Assembly: GCA_949289345.1 (NCBI GenBank)
Contig: CASENS010000046.1
Coordinates: forward strand, 1-61,735
Reading direction: 5' to 3'
Length of the DNA: 61,735 bases
Source of the DNA: an uncultured Bacteroides sp.
Lineage (GTDB): Bacteria; Bacteroidota; Bacteroidia; Bacteroidales; Bacteroidaceae
Shown: in pieces, positions 9,101 through 18,004 of the stretch
How the letters are laid out: the number at the start of each line of letters is the position of its first letter
How positions within the stretch are numbered: the stretch's first letter is position 1
Program-made: the position numbers and the translations under genes
The notes under the pieces: generated by a model
The model's database searches: none
Told to the model about the DNA's origin: nothing
What the model saw: the letters and a program-made list of their open reading frames with translations, nothing else

Positions 9101-9471
9101 CCATCGGGCAGGTCTTCGGCCACCAGCATCAGCTTTTCGTTGACAATCTGTCGGGCCAGGTAAATGTCCGTGTCCCAGTCGAACTCCACCCACACGACGG
9201 AGAATCCCGCCGTGCTGGACGAACGGACGCGGCGCACGTGGGTAGCCCCGTTGACCGAGGTCTCGATGGGGAAGGTGACGAGCTGCTCTACCTCTTCCGC
9301 CGCCATGCCGTTGGCTTCGGTCATGACGACTACGGTCGGTGCGGTGAGGTCGGGGAACACGTCCACCTCTGTATGCAGGGCGGTGTACGTGCCGCCCACG
9401 AGCAGCAGCACCGAGGCGACCAGCACCAGGATGCGGTTCTGCAAGGAGAAGTGTATAATCTTGTTCAGCAT
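6151..9471 (-). CDS. Heavy-metal efflux RND pump, CusA/CzcA family
   Basis: 1106 residues, longer than the usual 1020-1050. Visible hallmarks are the N-terminal membrane helix (ILVLVASVLLLVGG), porter-domain motifs (MTEANGMAAEEVEQLVTFPI), the TM4 proton-relay segment GGMAIAIGSLVDDAIVDVEN (near residues 395-415), a second porter half (ISHRIDAMLSGTQANIAIKL) and C-terminal helices with LFGIATRNGMLLISHY. It drives metal ions out of the periplasm with the adaptor 15 bp upstream and the TolC-like channel. Whether the ion is Cu/Ag or Zn/Co/Cd cannot be settled. Two stretches are foreign to the family: residues about 533-580, encoded by a 23-bp repeat array, and residues about 249-260 (ATSDELRATSATG), encoded by a palindromic-repeat fragment. 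Confidence 0.9.
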   Translation of the reverse strand: MLNKIIHFSLQNRILVLVASVLLLVGGTYTALHTEVDVFPDLTAPTVVVMTEANGMAAEEVEQLVTFPIETSVNGATHVRRVRSSSTAGFSVVWVEFDWDTDIYLARQIVNEKLMLVAEDLPDGVGQPTMGPQSSILGEMLIIGLTADSTSMLDLRTLADWTIRPRLLSTGGVAQVAVLGGDIKEYQIQLDPERMNHYGVTLGEVMEATRGMNLNANGGVLYEYGNEYIVRGVIAETDAEEMGRAVVKQATSDELRATSATGRPVLLEDIADVRIGAKVPKLGTASERGKAAVLLTVTKQPATSTLELTDKLEAALQDLEKNLPADVHVSTDIFRQSRFIESSIGNVRKSLVEGSIFVVIVLFLFLANVRTTVISLITLPLSLVISLLVLHYMGLTINTMSLGGMAIAIGSLVDDAIVDVENVWRRLHENRTLPPERRLPVLQVVFNASREVRMPILNSTLIIIVSFVPLFFLSGMEGRMLVPLGVAFITALAASTVVALTLTPVLCSYLLRKRGEAISSLPTLSDMLATEKTESALPADANPALPADATSVLLRTQTPSYSGRELRPTRDADSVLLGTQSPSSNNGDSPIARRMKKGYGRLLTWALGHGRGILTATVVVFLVFLGLFFTLGRSFLPAFNEGSFTINVSSLPGISLEESDAIGRRAEELLLGIPEIQTVGRKTGRAELDEHALGVNVSELEAPFELKDRSRSELLAEVREKLSTIAGANIEIGQPISHRIDAMLSGTQANIAIKLFGDDLTRMFMLGNEIKQKIQDVPGVADLTVEQQIERPQLIIRPRRDVLARYGITLPQFAEYVRVCMGGEAVSQVYEQGKTFDLVVRVRHDLHDRINKLRDLMIDTGDGRKVPLDYVAEVRSATGPNTISRENVKRKIVISANVADRDLRSVVNDIQERIDTQVSLPEGYHVEYGGQFESEQAASRTLLLTSLMSIVVIFLLLYHEFRSVRESAVILINLPLALIGGVCALLLTTGEVSIPAIIGFISLFGIATRNGMLLISHYNHLQQEEGYGLRDSVIRGSLDRLNPILMTALSSALALIPLALGGDLPGNEIQSPMAKVILGGLLTSTFLNGFIIPIVYLMIHKKKMIA
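7734..7873 (-). repeat. 23-24 bp tandem repeat array inside the RND pump gene
   Basis: Six units begin GCGTCC at 7734, 7757, 7780, 7803, 7826 and 7850, so the period is 23, 23, 23, 23, 24 bp and then one last unit of about 24 bp. Units 1-4 contain a short inverted repeat, CGTCC-6 nt-GGACG. The last two have a GC-rich variant (CGCGGGTAGGGCGG). The array stays open in the pump frame although 23 is not a multiple of 3. It encodes the Ala/Asp/Thr/Ser-rich linker after transmembrane helix 6. Confidence 0.85.
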
Positions 9472-9486
9472 ATCCGGTCCTCCTGT

Positions 9487-10662
9487 TTAGTGTTCATGCG
9501 TATGAGCCGGGATAGCGTTGGAGGCCGAAGCCAGCTTCACTTGATAAGCGCCTTGGGTCACCACACGGTCGCCCGCCTTCAGACCGGAAAGTATCTGCAC
9601 CCGCTCGCCGTCGTCACCGCCCACGGTCACCAGCTGTTTCTTATAGCCATGTTCGTCCACTTGCAGGTAGATGAAGTAGCTGCCTTGCTCTTCGGTCAGT
9701 GCCGTGCGAGGGAGGGTGAATACGCCTTCTTCGGCAGCTCCGAGGAGGTACACTTCTACAAAGGCTCCCGGTGCCACGTTCACTTGGTTGTCGAACTCGA
9801 AGGTGACGGGGATGTAGTAGCTTTGGTCCGTGGTCGTCTTGCCGTAGGACAGCAGGCGTCCGTTCAGTTCGCTGAGGCGGTAGGTCTTATCGTTGTAGGG
9901 CGTGCTGAAGTTGGCGGACGTGACGCTGGCAAGCTGGTTGTAGTATTTCTCCGACACATCGGCACGCAGGTAGAGCCTGCGGTTGCGGGTGATGCCTACC
10001 AACGGCTGTCCCACCTGCACGTAGTCGCCTTCCTTCACCAGGAGTGACTTGACGTATCCGCCCATGGGTGACGCCACGGTCACTCCGTCGGATGTCAGTT
10101 CACCTCTGTCCGAAGAGTGGCTTCCGCCCAATGCCTCGTAGTTGATGCGGGCATTCTCGTAAGCCTGTTCGGCTTGCAGGAAATCTTTCTCCGACACAAT
10201 CTTGTCGGGCAGGAGGGCTTTCATACGCTCGTATTCGCGGCGTGCCGTTTCATAAGCGATGCGTGCTTTGGTGACGGGGTCGCCTTCAGCGATATGTCTG
10301 GATGATAACAGGAGGAGCGGACTGCCTTGGCCTACGGACATGCCCTCGGTGATTTTCCGGCGGAAAGAGACTACACCCGCTACAGGCGCTACGGCATAGG
10401 TTTCCTCGCCTTGGGCAGCGACAATCTGTCCGCTCGTTCGGATAACCTGTCGGAAGCTGCCCGGTTGGACAATACTGGTTTTCACGCCAGCCGCACGGGC
10501 TTTTTCCGGTGTCAGTACAATTTCATCACTATGGTTGTGAGCGGCGGCGGTTTCCGCTTCATGGTTGTGCCCTTCCGCATCATGGTCGTGGGCATTGTGG
10601 TTGTGGCAGGAGCCCAAGAAGAACAGGCCCAATGCTGCCACGAATAATGGCTTTGTATTCAT
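9487..10662 (-). CDS. RND efflux periplasmic adaptor lipoprotein (CusB-like) with His-rich N-terminus
   Basis: 391 residues. The lipobox FFLGSC is followed directly by a His/Asp/Glu-rich stretch (CHNHNAHDHDAEGHNHEAE, then HNHSDE) that should bind metal. The rest is a membrane fusion protein: a biotinyl-lipoyl half motif (GVVSFRRKITEGMSVGQG), a helical hairpin (TARREYERMKALL...EKDFLQAEQAYENA), the second lipoyl half (GGYVKSLLVKEGDYVQVGQP) and a C-terminal beta domain. It ends with another His cluster (AHTHEH). It bridges pump and channel in the periplasm. Its own promoter (10695-10702) carries an inverted repeat shared with the P1B-ATPase promoter. Confidence 0.9.
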   Translation of the reverse strand: MNTKPLFVAALGLFFLGSCHNHNAHDHDAEGHNHEAETAAAHNHSDEIVLTPEKARAAGVKTSIVQPGSFRQVIRTSGQIVAAQGEETYAVAPVAGVVSFRRKITEGMSVGQGSPLLLLSSRHIAEGDPVTKARIAYETARREYERMKALLPDKIVSEKDFLQAEQAYENARINYEALGGSHSSDRGELTSDGVTVASPMGGYVKSLLVKEGDYVQVGQPLVGITRNRRLYLRADVSEKYYNQLASVTSANFSTPYNDKTYRLSELNGRLLSYGKTTTDQSYYIPVTFEFDNQVNVAPGAFVEVYLLGAAEEGVFTLPRTALTEEQGSYFIYLQVDEHGYKKQLVTVGGDDGERVQILSGLKAGDRVVTQGAYQVKLASASNAIPAHTHEH

Positions 10663-10694
10663 TAGGATAATGTTATTGGTTACTTAAATGCCTG

Positions 10695-10729
10695 CAAAAG
10701 TAGAGAGTTCTGTGTGCAATGTGGTTGCA
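10695..10729 (-). promoter_or_regulatory. Adaptor-gene promoter with TGCAA-N5-TTGCA operator
   Basis: On the minus strand the -7 box is TACTTTTG (10702-10695). Upstream, across 12 bp, lies the inverted repeat TGCAATGTGGTTGCA (10715-10729), which covers the expected -33 region. The same two parts with the same 12-bp spacing occur at 26788-26822 before the P1B-ATPase gene. The sequence suggests a Fur-family operator that occludes the promoter. Confidence 0.65.
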
Positions 10730-10744
10730 AACAGAGTAGGGGAT

Positions 10745-11125
10745 TCAGGCGATGGGAGGGGCACGCCGCCCTTTGGCATGTGCGATATACATGCCGTGTA
10801 GGAATTCGACGTAAGGGGAATAAGATGGGCAAGAATAGAATGCGGTGCTTTGTCCGAGGAAAAGCATCGCGAAGTTTGTCACTAAGCGTTGCATTTGGTC
10901 GGCCGATAGATGCTGACGTACGATGACAGGCTCACGTTGGAAATAGTGAGTAGCCACGCAACCTTGGTTGTGACAGCAATGCGAATGTCCGCCGGGCATT
11001 GTCGCCAAGTCGTGCCGCAGGCAGATATTCCCATCGCTGTGATGGTGATGGGGCATGACAGGAACCGCCAACGTCAGAAGGCTGACGAAGAGTAACAACA
11101 AGGTGATGTAATGCCTGCGAACCAT
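10745..11125 (-). CDS. Small His/Cys-rich secreted protein upstream of the metal-efflux genes
   Basis: 126 residues: a membrane/signal segment (YITLLLLFVSLLTLAVPVM) followed at once by PHHHHSDG, then GGHSHCCHNQGC. These His and Cys clusters are likely metal ligands. The C-terminal half is more ordinary and ends with KGRRAPPIA. It resembles small proteins commonly found beside Bacteroidetes CusABC-type operons (a DUF6769-like family, from memory). It could act as a periplasmic metal buffer or sensor, but no function is established here. A -7 box TATCTTTG lies at 11164-11157 on the minus strand, about 31 nt upstream. Confidence 0.7.
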   Translation of the reverse strand: MVRRHYITLLLLFVSLLTLAVPVMPHHHHSDGNICLRHDLATMPGGHSHCCHNQGCVATHYFQREPVIVRQHLSADQMQRLVTNFAMLFLGQSTAFYSCPSYSPYVEFLHGMYIAHAKGRRAPPIA

Positions 11126-11156
11126 TAATTTTATATATCAGTTTATTAATGCCGGA

Positions 11157-11164
11157 CAAAGATA
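11157..11164 (-). promoter_or_regulatory. Putative -7 box (TATCTTTG) for the His/Cys-rich small protein
   Basis: TATCTTTG on the minus strand matches TAnnTTTG. The divergent gap 11126-11455 is otherwise very AT-rich and holds no gene. Confidence 0.45.
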
Positions 11165-11352
11165 GTCAAAAAAAGATAGATAACGTTGTTTGCGCACTTT
11201 TTTCTTTTCGTCATGTATCAAATAGAAACTTTTGCGGGTCTATATGTTGAAATGTGTAAGTAAAACACTTGTTTGCTATTCTGAATTATAATATATGTAT
11301 TTTATTGTATTCAAAATGAAAGAATATATTTATGTTGTATGTTATATTGATG

Positions 11353-11360
11353 TAACTTTG
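11353..11360 (+). promoter_or_regulatory. Putative -7 box (TAACTTTG) for the porin-P-II-AmtB unit
   Basis: TAACTTTG matches TAnnTTTG and lies 95 nt before the porin start, so a fairly long 5' leader is implied. A TTG is present at 11335-11337, but its 15-bp spacing is shorter than ideal. Confidence 0.45.
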
Positions 11361-11455
11361 CGGATGTAATAAACAAATAGATATGAAAATCGCGATTATT
11401 ATATTAAATTGTTATGTTACTATTTTGTTGTTAATATTATAATAAGGTAGAAAAG

Positions 11456-12160
11456 ATGAAAGGATCGTTTTTTAGAATTTGGATGGCAATGGCTGGTTTG
11501 GCCATGTTGCCGTGCGCTCTTCAAGCGCAGGATAAGGTCGAAGCTGAAGCAGGCGCCGACTTGGTGAGTGGATATATCTGGCGAGGACAGGACTTGGGCG
11601 GTGTCAGCGTACAGCCCGCTTTGTCCGTCAGCTACAAAGGCTTCTCGTTGGGAGCATGGGGGTCGGTAGGTTTTGATGCGGACCAAATCAAAGAGTTCGA
11701 CTTGACGTTGGGCTACGCGACGGGTGGTTTCAGTGTATCGGTTACGGACTATTGGTTTTCAAATGGTGCCGGATATTTTCATTACGGCGCACGAAACACG
11801 ACACATGTCTTCGAGGCACAAGTGGGTTATGACTTCGGTTTCTTGGCTTTGAACTGGTACACGAACTTTGCCGGTGCGGATGGAATAACCGATGAAGGTG
11901 ACCGTGCCTACTCGTCCTATTTGGCTCTTTCGGTGCCTTTTCATCTGGCTGGTTTGGATTGGTCGGTGGATGTAGGAGCCACCCCATGGGCCACCTCTTT
12001 CTATAATAACGGTGCGGGAGGTTTTGAGGTGTGCGATGTCAGCCTGGGAGCGGCTAAAGAAGTAAGAATTACTGAGCGTTATTCTCTGCCTCTGTTTGCC
12101 AAAGCCACTTGGAATCCGGCTACGGAAGGGGCATACTTTGTATTTGGAGTGAGTTTCTGA
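11456..12160 (+). CDS. Putative outer-membrane porin (TorF/TIGR02001-like)
   Basis: 234 residues with a signal peptide ending LPCALQAQ. The mature part is a small beta-barrel: alternating hydrophobic and polar strands rich in Gly, Ser, Tyr and Trp, starting with AGADLVSGYIWRGQDLGG and ending with an aromatic terminus (YFVFGVSF, Phe last) typical of barrel proteins. The opening motif resembles the putative-porin family found next to nitrogen genes in Bacteroidetes. Its position before glnK and amtB suggests a role in uptake of small nitrogen compounds, which is inference only. Confidence 0.75.
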   Translation: MKGSFFRIWMAMAGLAMLPCALQAQDKVEAEAGADLVSGYIWRGQDLGGVSVQPALSVSYKGFSLGAWGSVGFDADQIKEFDLTLGYATGGFSVSVTDYWFSNGAGYFHYGARNTTHVFEAQVGYDFGFLALNWYTNFAGADGITDEGDRAYSSYLALSVPFHLAGLDWSVDVGATPWATSFYNNGAGGFEVCDVSLGAAKEVRITERYSLPLFAKATWNPATEGAYFVFGVSF

Positions 12161-12324
12161 AAAAGTGATTGAATGTAGGATATGTTTTGGGTTATATGCA
12201 TAAGTTTACGCAACGGAATGAATTGAGTTTATTTCTTGAAAATTGAATCCGTGGGAGGGTAAGAGGGTTGTATAGGATAACATGTCAGTAATAAGTCGAG
12301 TACAATAATTATATAAATGAATTT

Positions 12325-12702
12325 ATGAAGAAAATTGAAGCAATCATCCGCCGGACCAAGTTCGAGGATGTAAAAGAAGCATTACTGGCCGCAGACATCG
12401 AGTGGTTCTCCTACTATGATGTACGGGGCGTGGGAAAGACGCTCGAAGGCCGCATCTATCGGGGAATTATGTACGATACCAGTTCCATCGAGCGTATTAT
12501 GTTGTCTATCGTAGTGCGTGACATGAATGTGGAGAAAACTGTGCAGGCCATTCTGCATGCCGCACAAACGGGCGAGATAGGTGACGGGCGTATATTCGTT
12601 ATTCCGGTGGATGACTCCATCCGCATCCGCACTGGCGAGCGGGGTGATATCGCCCTTTACAACGCGGAACAGGAAACGCGGAACAGGAAAAATAAGAAGT
12701 AA
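12325..12702 (+). CDS. glnK: P-II nitrogen regulatory protein
   Basis: 125 residues, with both P-II signatures: the T-loop region GKTLEGRIYRGIMYDTS (Tyr about residue 50, at the position of the uridylylated Tyr51 of E. coli GlnB) and the C-terminal GEIGDGRIFVIPVDDSIRIR then TGERGD. P-II trimers sense ATP/ADP and 2-oxoglutarate and block the AmtB channel. The C-terminus has a basic tail (ETRNRKNKK) beyond the usual 112 residues. The amtB gene follows after 30 bp, the classical glnK-amtB pairing. Whether the Tyr is modified cannot be seen. Confidence 0.95.
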   Translation: MKKIEAIIRRTKFEDVKEALLAADIEWFSYYDVRGVGKTLEGRIYRGIMYDTSSIERIMLSIVVRDMNVEKTVQAILHAAQTGEIGDGRIFVIPVDDSIRIRTGERGDIALYNAEQETRNRKNKK

Positions 12703-12732
12703 TGAATAACCGACTTTAAACTTTTAACTATT

Positions 12733-13992
12733 ATGGATATAGCTACACTAAACAGCGGTAACACCGCTTGGATTATGATTTCTACCATTTTGGTATTGTT
12801 GATGAGCATTCCGGGCATCGCTCTCTTTTATGGCGGACTGGTGCGTAGAAAGAATATACTGAGCATCGTCATGCAGACATTGTTCATTGTGGGCGTGGTC
12901 AGTATTTTGTGGATAGCGTTCGGTTACAGCTGGGCGTTCGATACGAGCTTTGCCGAGAATGGCAATCCGCTGGCGTTCCTTATAGGTGGCTTTGATAAGG
13001 CGTTTTTGCATGGTATTGACATCCATACACTGACTACGGGTGACATACCGGAACTGGTCTTTGTCATGTTTCAATGTATGTTCGCCATCATTACTCCGGC
13101 GTTGATATTGGGCGCTTTTGCCGAACGCATCAAGTTCTCCGGTTACATTGTGTTTATTACTCTGTGGGTGATAGTGGCTTATTTCCCTATGGCGCATTGG
13201 GTGTGGGGCGGAGGCTTCTTGCAGCAGATGGGGGCCATCGACTTTGCCGGAGGTACGGTAGTGCATATAAATGCGGGTGTTTCAGCTTTGGTGATGGCCA
13301 TTATGCTGGGTAAGCGTATGGATTATCGGATTGGTCATCCCATTACTCCCCACAACGTGACTTATGTTTTTATGGGTACTTCGTTTTTATGGTTAGGATG
13401 GTTCGGTTTCAATGCAGGTAGCGGATTGGCAGCTGACGGGCTCGCTGCTAATGCTTTCATGGTGACGCACATTGCAACGGCCATGGCGGCTATCACTTGG
13501 ATGGTGATGGATTGGATATGCAACAAGAAGCCTACTACCATAGGAGCTTGTACGGGAGCCGTGGCCGGATTGGTGGCCATTACACCTGCGGCCGGTACAG
13601 TGGATTTATTGGGTGCGTTCTGTATCGGCATCATTACGCCTATTGTCTGTTTCTTTATGGTGGCGGCCGTCAAGCCTCACTTCAAGTATGATGATGCATT
13701 GGATGCCTTCGGTGTCCATGGTGTGGGTGGCGTTATTGGTTCGGTGTTGACTGGTGTGTTTGCCACGCGGTTCATTACGGGTGAAGGCGGAGTGCAAGGC
13801 GCGCTTTATGGTGATTGGCATCAGTTTTGGGTGCAGGTCATTACTACGCTCATCTCCATTGTTTTCAGTGCGGTTGTTACCTATATCTTATTTAAAATAG
13901 TGGATGCCACGGTAGGCCTGCGTGTTGACAAACGGGTGGAGGAAGAAGGACTCGACATCTACGAACATGGTGAGTCGGCATACAACCATTAA
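12733..13992 (+). CDS. amtB: Ammonium transporter
   Basis: 419 residues with about 11 membrane helices. The twin pore histidines are present: His178 in VVHINAGVSALV and His329 in FGVHGVGGVIGS. The family signature AHWVWGGGFLQQMGAIDFAG and the aromatic gate segments are intact. It conducts ammonium/ammonia across the inner membrane and is gated by the P-II protein encoded upstream. There is no long N-terminal signal extension. A strong stem-loop at 14000-14064 follows the stop codon. Confidence 0.95.
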   Translation: MDIATLNSGNTAWIMISTILVLLMSIPGIALFYGGLVRRKNILSIVMQTLFIVGVVSILWIAFGYSWAFDTSFAENGNPLAFLIGGFDKAFLHGIDIHTLTTGDIPELVFVMFQCMFAIITPALILGAFAERIKFSGYIVFITLWVIVAYFPMAHWVWGGGFLQQMGAIDFAGGTVVHINAGVSALVMAIMLGKRMDYRIGHPITPHNVTYVFMGTSFLWLGWFGFNAGSGLAADGLAANAFMVTHIATAMAAITWMVMDWICNKKPTTIGACTGAVAGLVAITPAAGTVDLLGAFCIGIITPIVCFFMVAAVKPHFKYDDALDAFGVHGVGGVIGSVLTGVFATRFITGEGGVQGALYGDWHQFWVQVITTLISIVFSAVVTYILFKIVDATVGLRVDKRVEEEGLDIYEHGESAYNH

Positions 13993-13999
13993 TAACAAT

Positions 14000-14064
14000 G
14001 GAACACAGAAGACACGAAGATGCATTTCCTAATAAAGATGGGTGTCTTGGTGTCTTCTGTGTCC
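14000..14064 (+). terminator. Long stem-loop after amtB
   Basis: GGAACACAGAAGACAC (14000-14015) pairs with GTGTCTTCTGTGTCC (14050-14064). No T-tract follows, so it may be a dispersed hairpin repeat that also ends transcription. Confidence 0.5.
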
Positions 14065-14124
14065 TAAATCCAAACCTTCAAGTTCTTATTTTATTTATAT
14101 GAATTCCGCAATTTGCCAAAACAA

Positions 14125-14240
14125 AGGATGAAAAAAGCAAGTAAGCTTCTACAGCCATTTAACCTTGCTTATATGGCTATTTAACTTTGCTTCCATAACG
14201 GTTGAAGCAAAGTATCATTTTGGAAGGCGTCATTTGGCAG
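14125..14240. repeat. AAGCAAAG/CTTTGCTT repeat cluster downstream of amtB
   Basis: The gap between amtB and the convergent lipoprotein gene holds variants of one short core in both orientations (AAAAAGCAAGTAAGC, CCTTGCTTATATGGC, CTTTGCTTCCATAAC, GAAGCAAAGTATC). No coding sense is seen. It resembles in layout the GTTTCA cluster at 17795. Confidence 0.4.
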
Positions 14241-14257
14241 AATGCGGACATTCACAT

Positions 14258-15088
14258 TTATTTATTCGCCGTTTGCTTGCGTTCGGCAATTTTTTTTTGA
14301 ATGAATTGAATTTTCAATTGCGCTTCCTCTATATTCTGCTTTATTCTGGTAATGGATGACAGGAGGTTTGACAGGGCATGGATGTCGGCGGCGGCTTTAC
14401 GGTCGGCAGGCATCATGTTTGTGATATAGGTACGGTCGCCTTTATACTCCACCCGCAGATTTTTGTCCTTGTTTGCGGCAATAAACCCGATGACACCTCC
14501 GTCTTCGCCCAGCTTATAGTCGGCTTTTTCTATCTGTTCACCCAAGTCTGCAGTTTCATAGCTGTCTTGTGAGGCGGGCGTTTCGGCAAAATTGCCATCG
14601 GGTGCAGTCACCTTTACGCTTGTATGGTGAATGTTGTAGCTTCCGCAATAAATGGATGTCATGCTCATTTTGCCGGTTTCGTCAGTTTGGAAGCGCAGAT
14701 AGGAACGGTGTAAGTTACGTTCTATGACTTGTGCAGGAGTCAGATAGTGGCCGATACGTTGGTAGGCTGTGTCTTTTTCCAAAATAAATTCGCTTTTCAG
14801 AGTTTCCAATTCCTTCTGCTTCTCGTTAAGTACACTGTCCAAATAGGTTATAGTTTTTTCTTGCTCAGCAAGTTCTATGTCTTGCATCAAGTAGATGCCT
14901 TGACGACGGGTGTCGTATGCTTTGGGATAGAGTATTTTGATGCTGTCTATTTGCAATTTGGCTTCACTATAGTTGCCGGCTTCGTAGGCGGTACGCGCTT
15001 CGTTCAGCTTAAGTGTGGCTTTTTCTTCTACATTGTTACAGGCGATAAGCAAACAACTTGCGCATATCAAGGTCATTATTTTCTTCAT
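14258..15088 (-). CDS. Hypothetical lipoprotein with N-terminal helical repeat and coiled coil
   Basis: 276 residues from the ATG at 15088, where a lipoprotein signal begins (MKKIMTLICASCLLIACNN). A TPR-like helix (LNEARTAYEAGNYSEAKLQIDSIK) is followed by a coiled coil (about residues 70-100). A central beta-rich part (RSYLRFQTDETGKMSMTSIY) precedes a long C-terminal helix rich in Lys and Gln. I do not recognise a named family. The gene is divergent from the thiamine operon and shares its upstream region. A -7 box TACCTTTG lies at 15123-15116 on the minus strand. Confidence 0.75.
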   Translation of the reverse strand: MKKIMTLICASCLLIACNNVEEKATLKLNEARTAYEAGNYSEAKLQIDSIKILYPKAYDTRRQGIYLMQDIELAEQEKTITYLDSVLNEKQKELETLKSEFILEKDTAYQRIGHYLTPAQVIERNLHRSYLRFQTDETGKMSMTSIYCGSYNIHHTSVKVTAPDGNFAETPASQDSYETADLGEQIEKADYKLGEDGGVIGFIAANKDKNLRVEYKGDRTYITNMMPADRKAAADIHALSNLLSSITRIKQNIEEAQLKIQFIQKKIAERKQTANK

Positions 15089-15115
15089 GATCATCTTTTT
15101 TAGGATTATTGTCCG

Positions 15116-15123
15116 CAAAGGTA
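15116..15123 (-). promoter_or_regulatory. -7 box (TACCTTTG) of the lipoprotein gene
   Basis: On the minus strand TACCTTTG lies 27 nt before the ATG at 15088. It matches the Bacteroides consensus. Confidence 0.5.
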
Positions 15124-15167
15124 GCAATAATATCCATACACATAGATAGATTTTTTAAGCAAAACGC

Positions 15168-15198
15168 TTTGATATTCCGTTTTTTATTCCGTCCTTTG
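15168..15198 (+). promoter_or_regulatory. Promoter of the thiamine operon
   Basis: TTTG (15168-15171), a 19-bp spacer and GTCCTTTG (15191-15198) sit just before the riboswitch. The spacing is right, and the -7 box deviates only at its first two bases. Confidence 0.5.
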
Positions 15199-15215
15199 CC
15201 AGCGTTATCAGAAAA

Positions 15216-15297
15216 AGGGGGTGCCAAGGCATGTTGCCAATGGGCTGAGATTATACCCAATGAACCTGATGCGGGTAGTGCCGCCGGAGGGATTTTT
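15216..15297 (+). ncRNA. TPP riboswitch (THI box)
   Basis: The conserved aptamer blocks are present in order: GGGGGTGCC, GGGCTGAGATTATACCC, GAACCTGATGCGGGTAGTGC and CGGAGGGA. The TPP-binding core CTGAGA and the ACCTGAT block are intact. It lies directly upstream of thiE. An intrinsic terminator (15341-15381) between the aptamer and the start codon gives the likely output: termination when TPP is bound. Confidence 0.95.
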
Positions 15298-15340
15298 CTT
15301 CAAGTAGGGCTTGTTGTTTGTTTTCCAAATACATACGTTA

Positions 15341-15381
15341 GCCTCCTTTTTCGGATATAAATCGATAAAGGAGGCTTTTTT
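15341..15381 (+). terminator. Riboswitch-controlled intrinsic terminator overlapping the thiE ribosome site
   Basis: GCCTCCTTT (15341-15349) pairs with AAAGGAGGC (15367-15375), followed by six T residues and then at once the ATG of thiE at 15382. The right arm of the stem is also the only Shine-Dalgarno-like sequence (AAGGAGG). One hairpin could therefore block both transcription and translation. Confidence 0.8.
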
Positions 15382-16005
15382 ATGTTCAACGTACAATTCA
15401 TTACTCATTACACCGATATTATCGGTTATGCGGAGTCAGCGCGCTTGGCGTTGGAGGGCGGATGCCGCTGGATTCAGCTCCGTATGAAGGAAGCCACGGA
15501 CGAGGAGGCTGAACCGGTGGCACGTGAGATACAAGATATGTGTCGGGCTTGTGACGCTTATTTCGTGCTGGATGACCGAGTGGAACTGGCCAAACGTCTG
15601 CATGTGGACGGTGTGCACTTGGGTAAGCTGGATATGCCCGTGGACGAGGCGCGCGTCTATCTGGGCGAGGAGTTCATCATAGGAGGTACGGCCAATACGT
15701 TGGAGGACGTTATGCGCCTGCATCGGGCGGGCGTAGACTACATTGGATGTGGCCCTTTTCGTTATACTACCACGAAGAAAAATCTGGCTCCCGTCTTGGG
15801 GGTGGAGGGCTATCGGCACATTATTGACGGTATGTGCGAGGCGGGTATCAACCTGCCTGTCGTAGGTATAGGAGGCGTCACGTTGGAGGATGTTCCCGAC
15901 TTGAAAGCCATCGGTTTGAACGGCATTGCCTTGAGTGGAAGCATTCTGCGGGCGGAAAATCCGGTGGAGGAGATGAAGCGGGTAGTGGCAGAGTGCAGGA
16001 GGTAA
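15382..16005 (+). CDS. thiE: Thiamine phosphate synthase
   Basis: 207 residues forming a TIM barrel. Family motifs are visible: GCRWIQLRMKEA, FVLDDRVELAKRLHVDGVHL, GGTANTLEDV, VDYIGCGPF, and the phosphate-binding end VVGIGGVTLEDVPDL...NGIALSGSIL. It joins HMP pyrophosphate with the thiazole phosphate to make thiamine monophosphate. The ATG lies directly after the terminator T-tract. It is the first gene of a TPP-controlled unit, with thiC 24 bp downstream. Note that no thiS precedes it, unlike many Bacteroides thiamine operons. Confidence 0.95.
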   Translation: MFNVQFITHYTDIIGYAESARLALEGGCRWIQLRMKEATDEEAEPVAREIQDMCRACDAYFVLDDRVELAKRLHVDGVHLGKLDMPVDEARVYLGEEFIIGGTANTLEDVMRLHRAGVDYIGCGPFRYTTTKKNLAPVLGVEGYRHIIDGMCEAGINLPVVGIGGVTLEDVPDLKAIGLNGIALSGSILRAENPVEEMKRVVAECRR

Positions 16006-16017
16006 ATAATCATTTAA

Positions 16018-17742
<1,725 letters not shown>

Positions 17743-17794
17743 ATGGGAATTGAATTATATCCCTTATTCAGTATGTAAGGATCGTTAAAGGAGA

Positions 17795-17905
17795 GTTTCA
17801 AGATGTGTTTCATTTAAAGGAACACTTTGTTTCAAGTAGTGAAACACTCTGTTTCATTTAAAGAAACACATTGTTTCAAAATGAGGCATATGCCTTGAAA
17901 CACTT
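17795..17905. repeat. GTTTCA/TGAAAC repeat cluster between thiC and thi4
   Basis: Five GTTTCA cores (17795, 17807, 17829, 17851, 17873) and two TGAAAC cores (17840, 17896) lie in about 110 bp, with spacers of 5-17 nt. The pattern can fold into several alternative hairpins. No coding sense is seen. Confidence 0.6.
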
Positions 17906-18004
17906 TTACGATTGGCTTTCTGTCCTTTTTTATAAATGGAAATTTAGAATATTGACACATCTTCTTATTGGTAATATTACATTAATTCACAATACACAAT
18001 AACA

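Noticed and set aside
8725-10047. 440-codon plus-strand reading frame antisense to pump and adaptor
   Set aside because: It spans the border of two conserved genes on the other strand and its low-complexity His/Gly/Val/Gln-rich translation looks like a codon-bias artefact.
10714-10926. Small plus-strand frame over the His/Cys-rich gene start region
   Set aside because: It overlaps the operator and the minus-strand gene and has no family features.
17795-17905. GTTTCA cluster as CRISPR remnant
   Set aside because: The cores are only six bases, in mixed orientation, with short irregular spacing and no cas genes.
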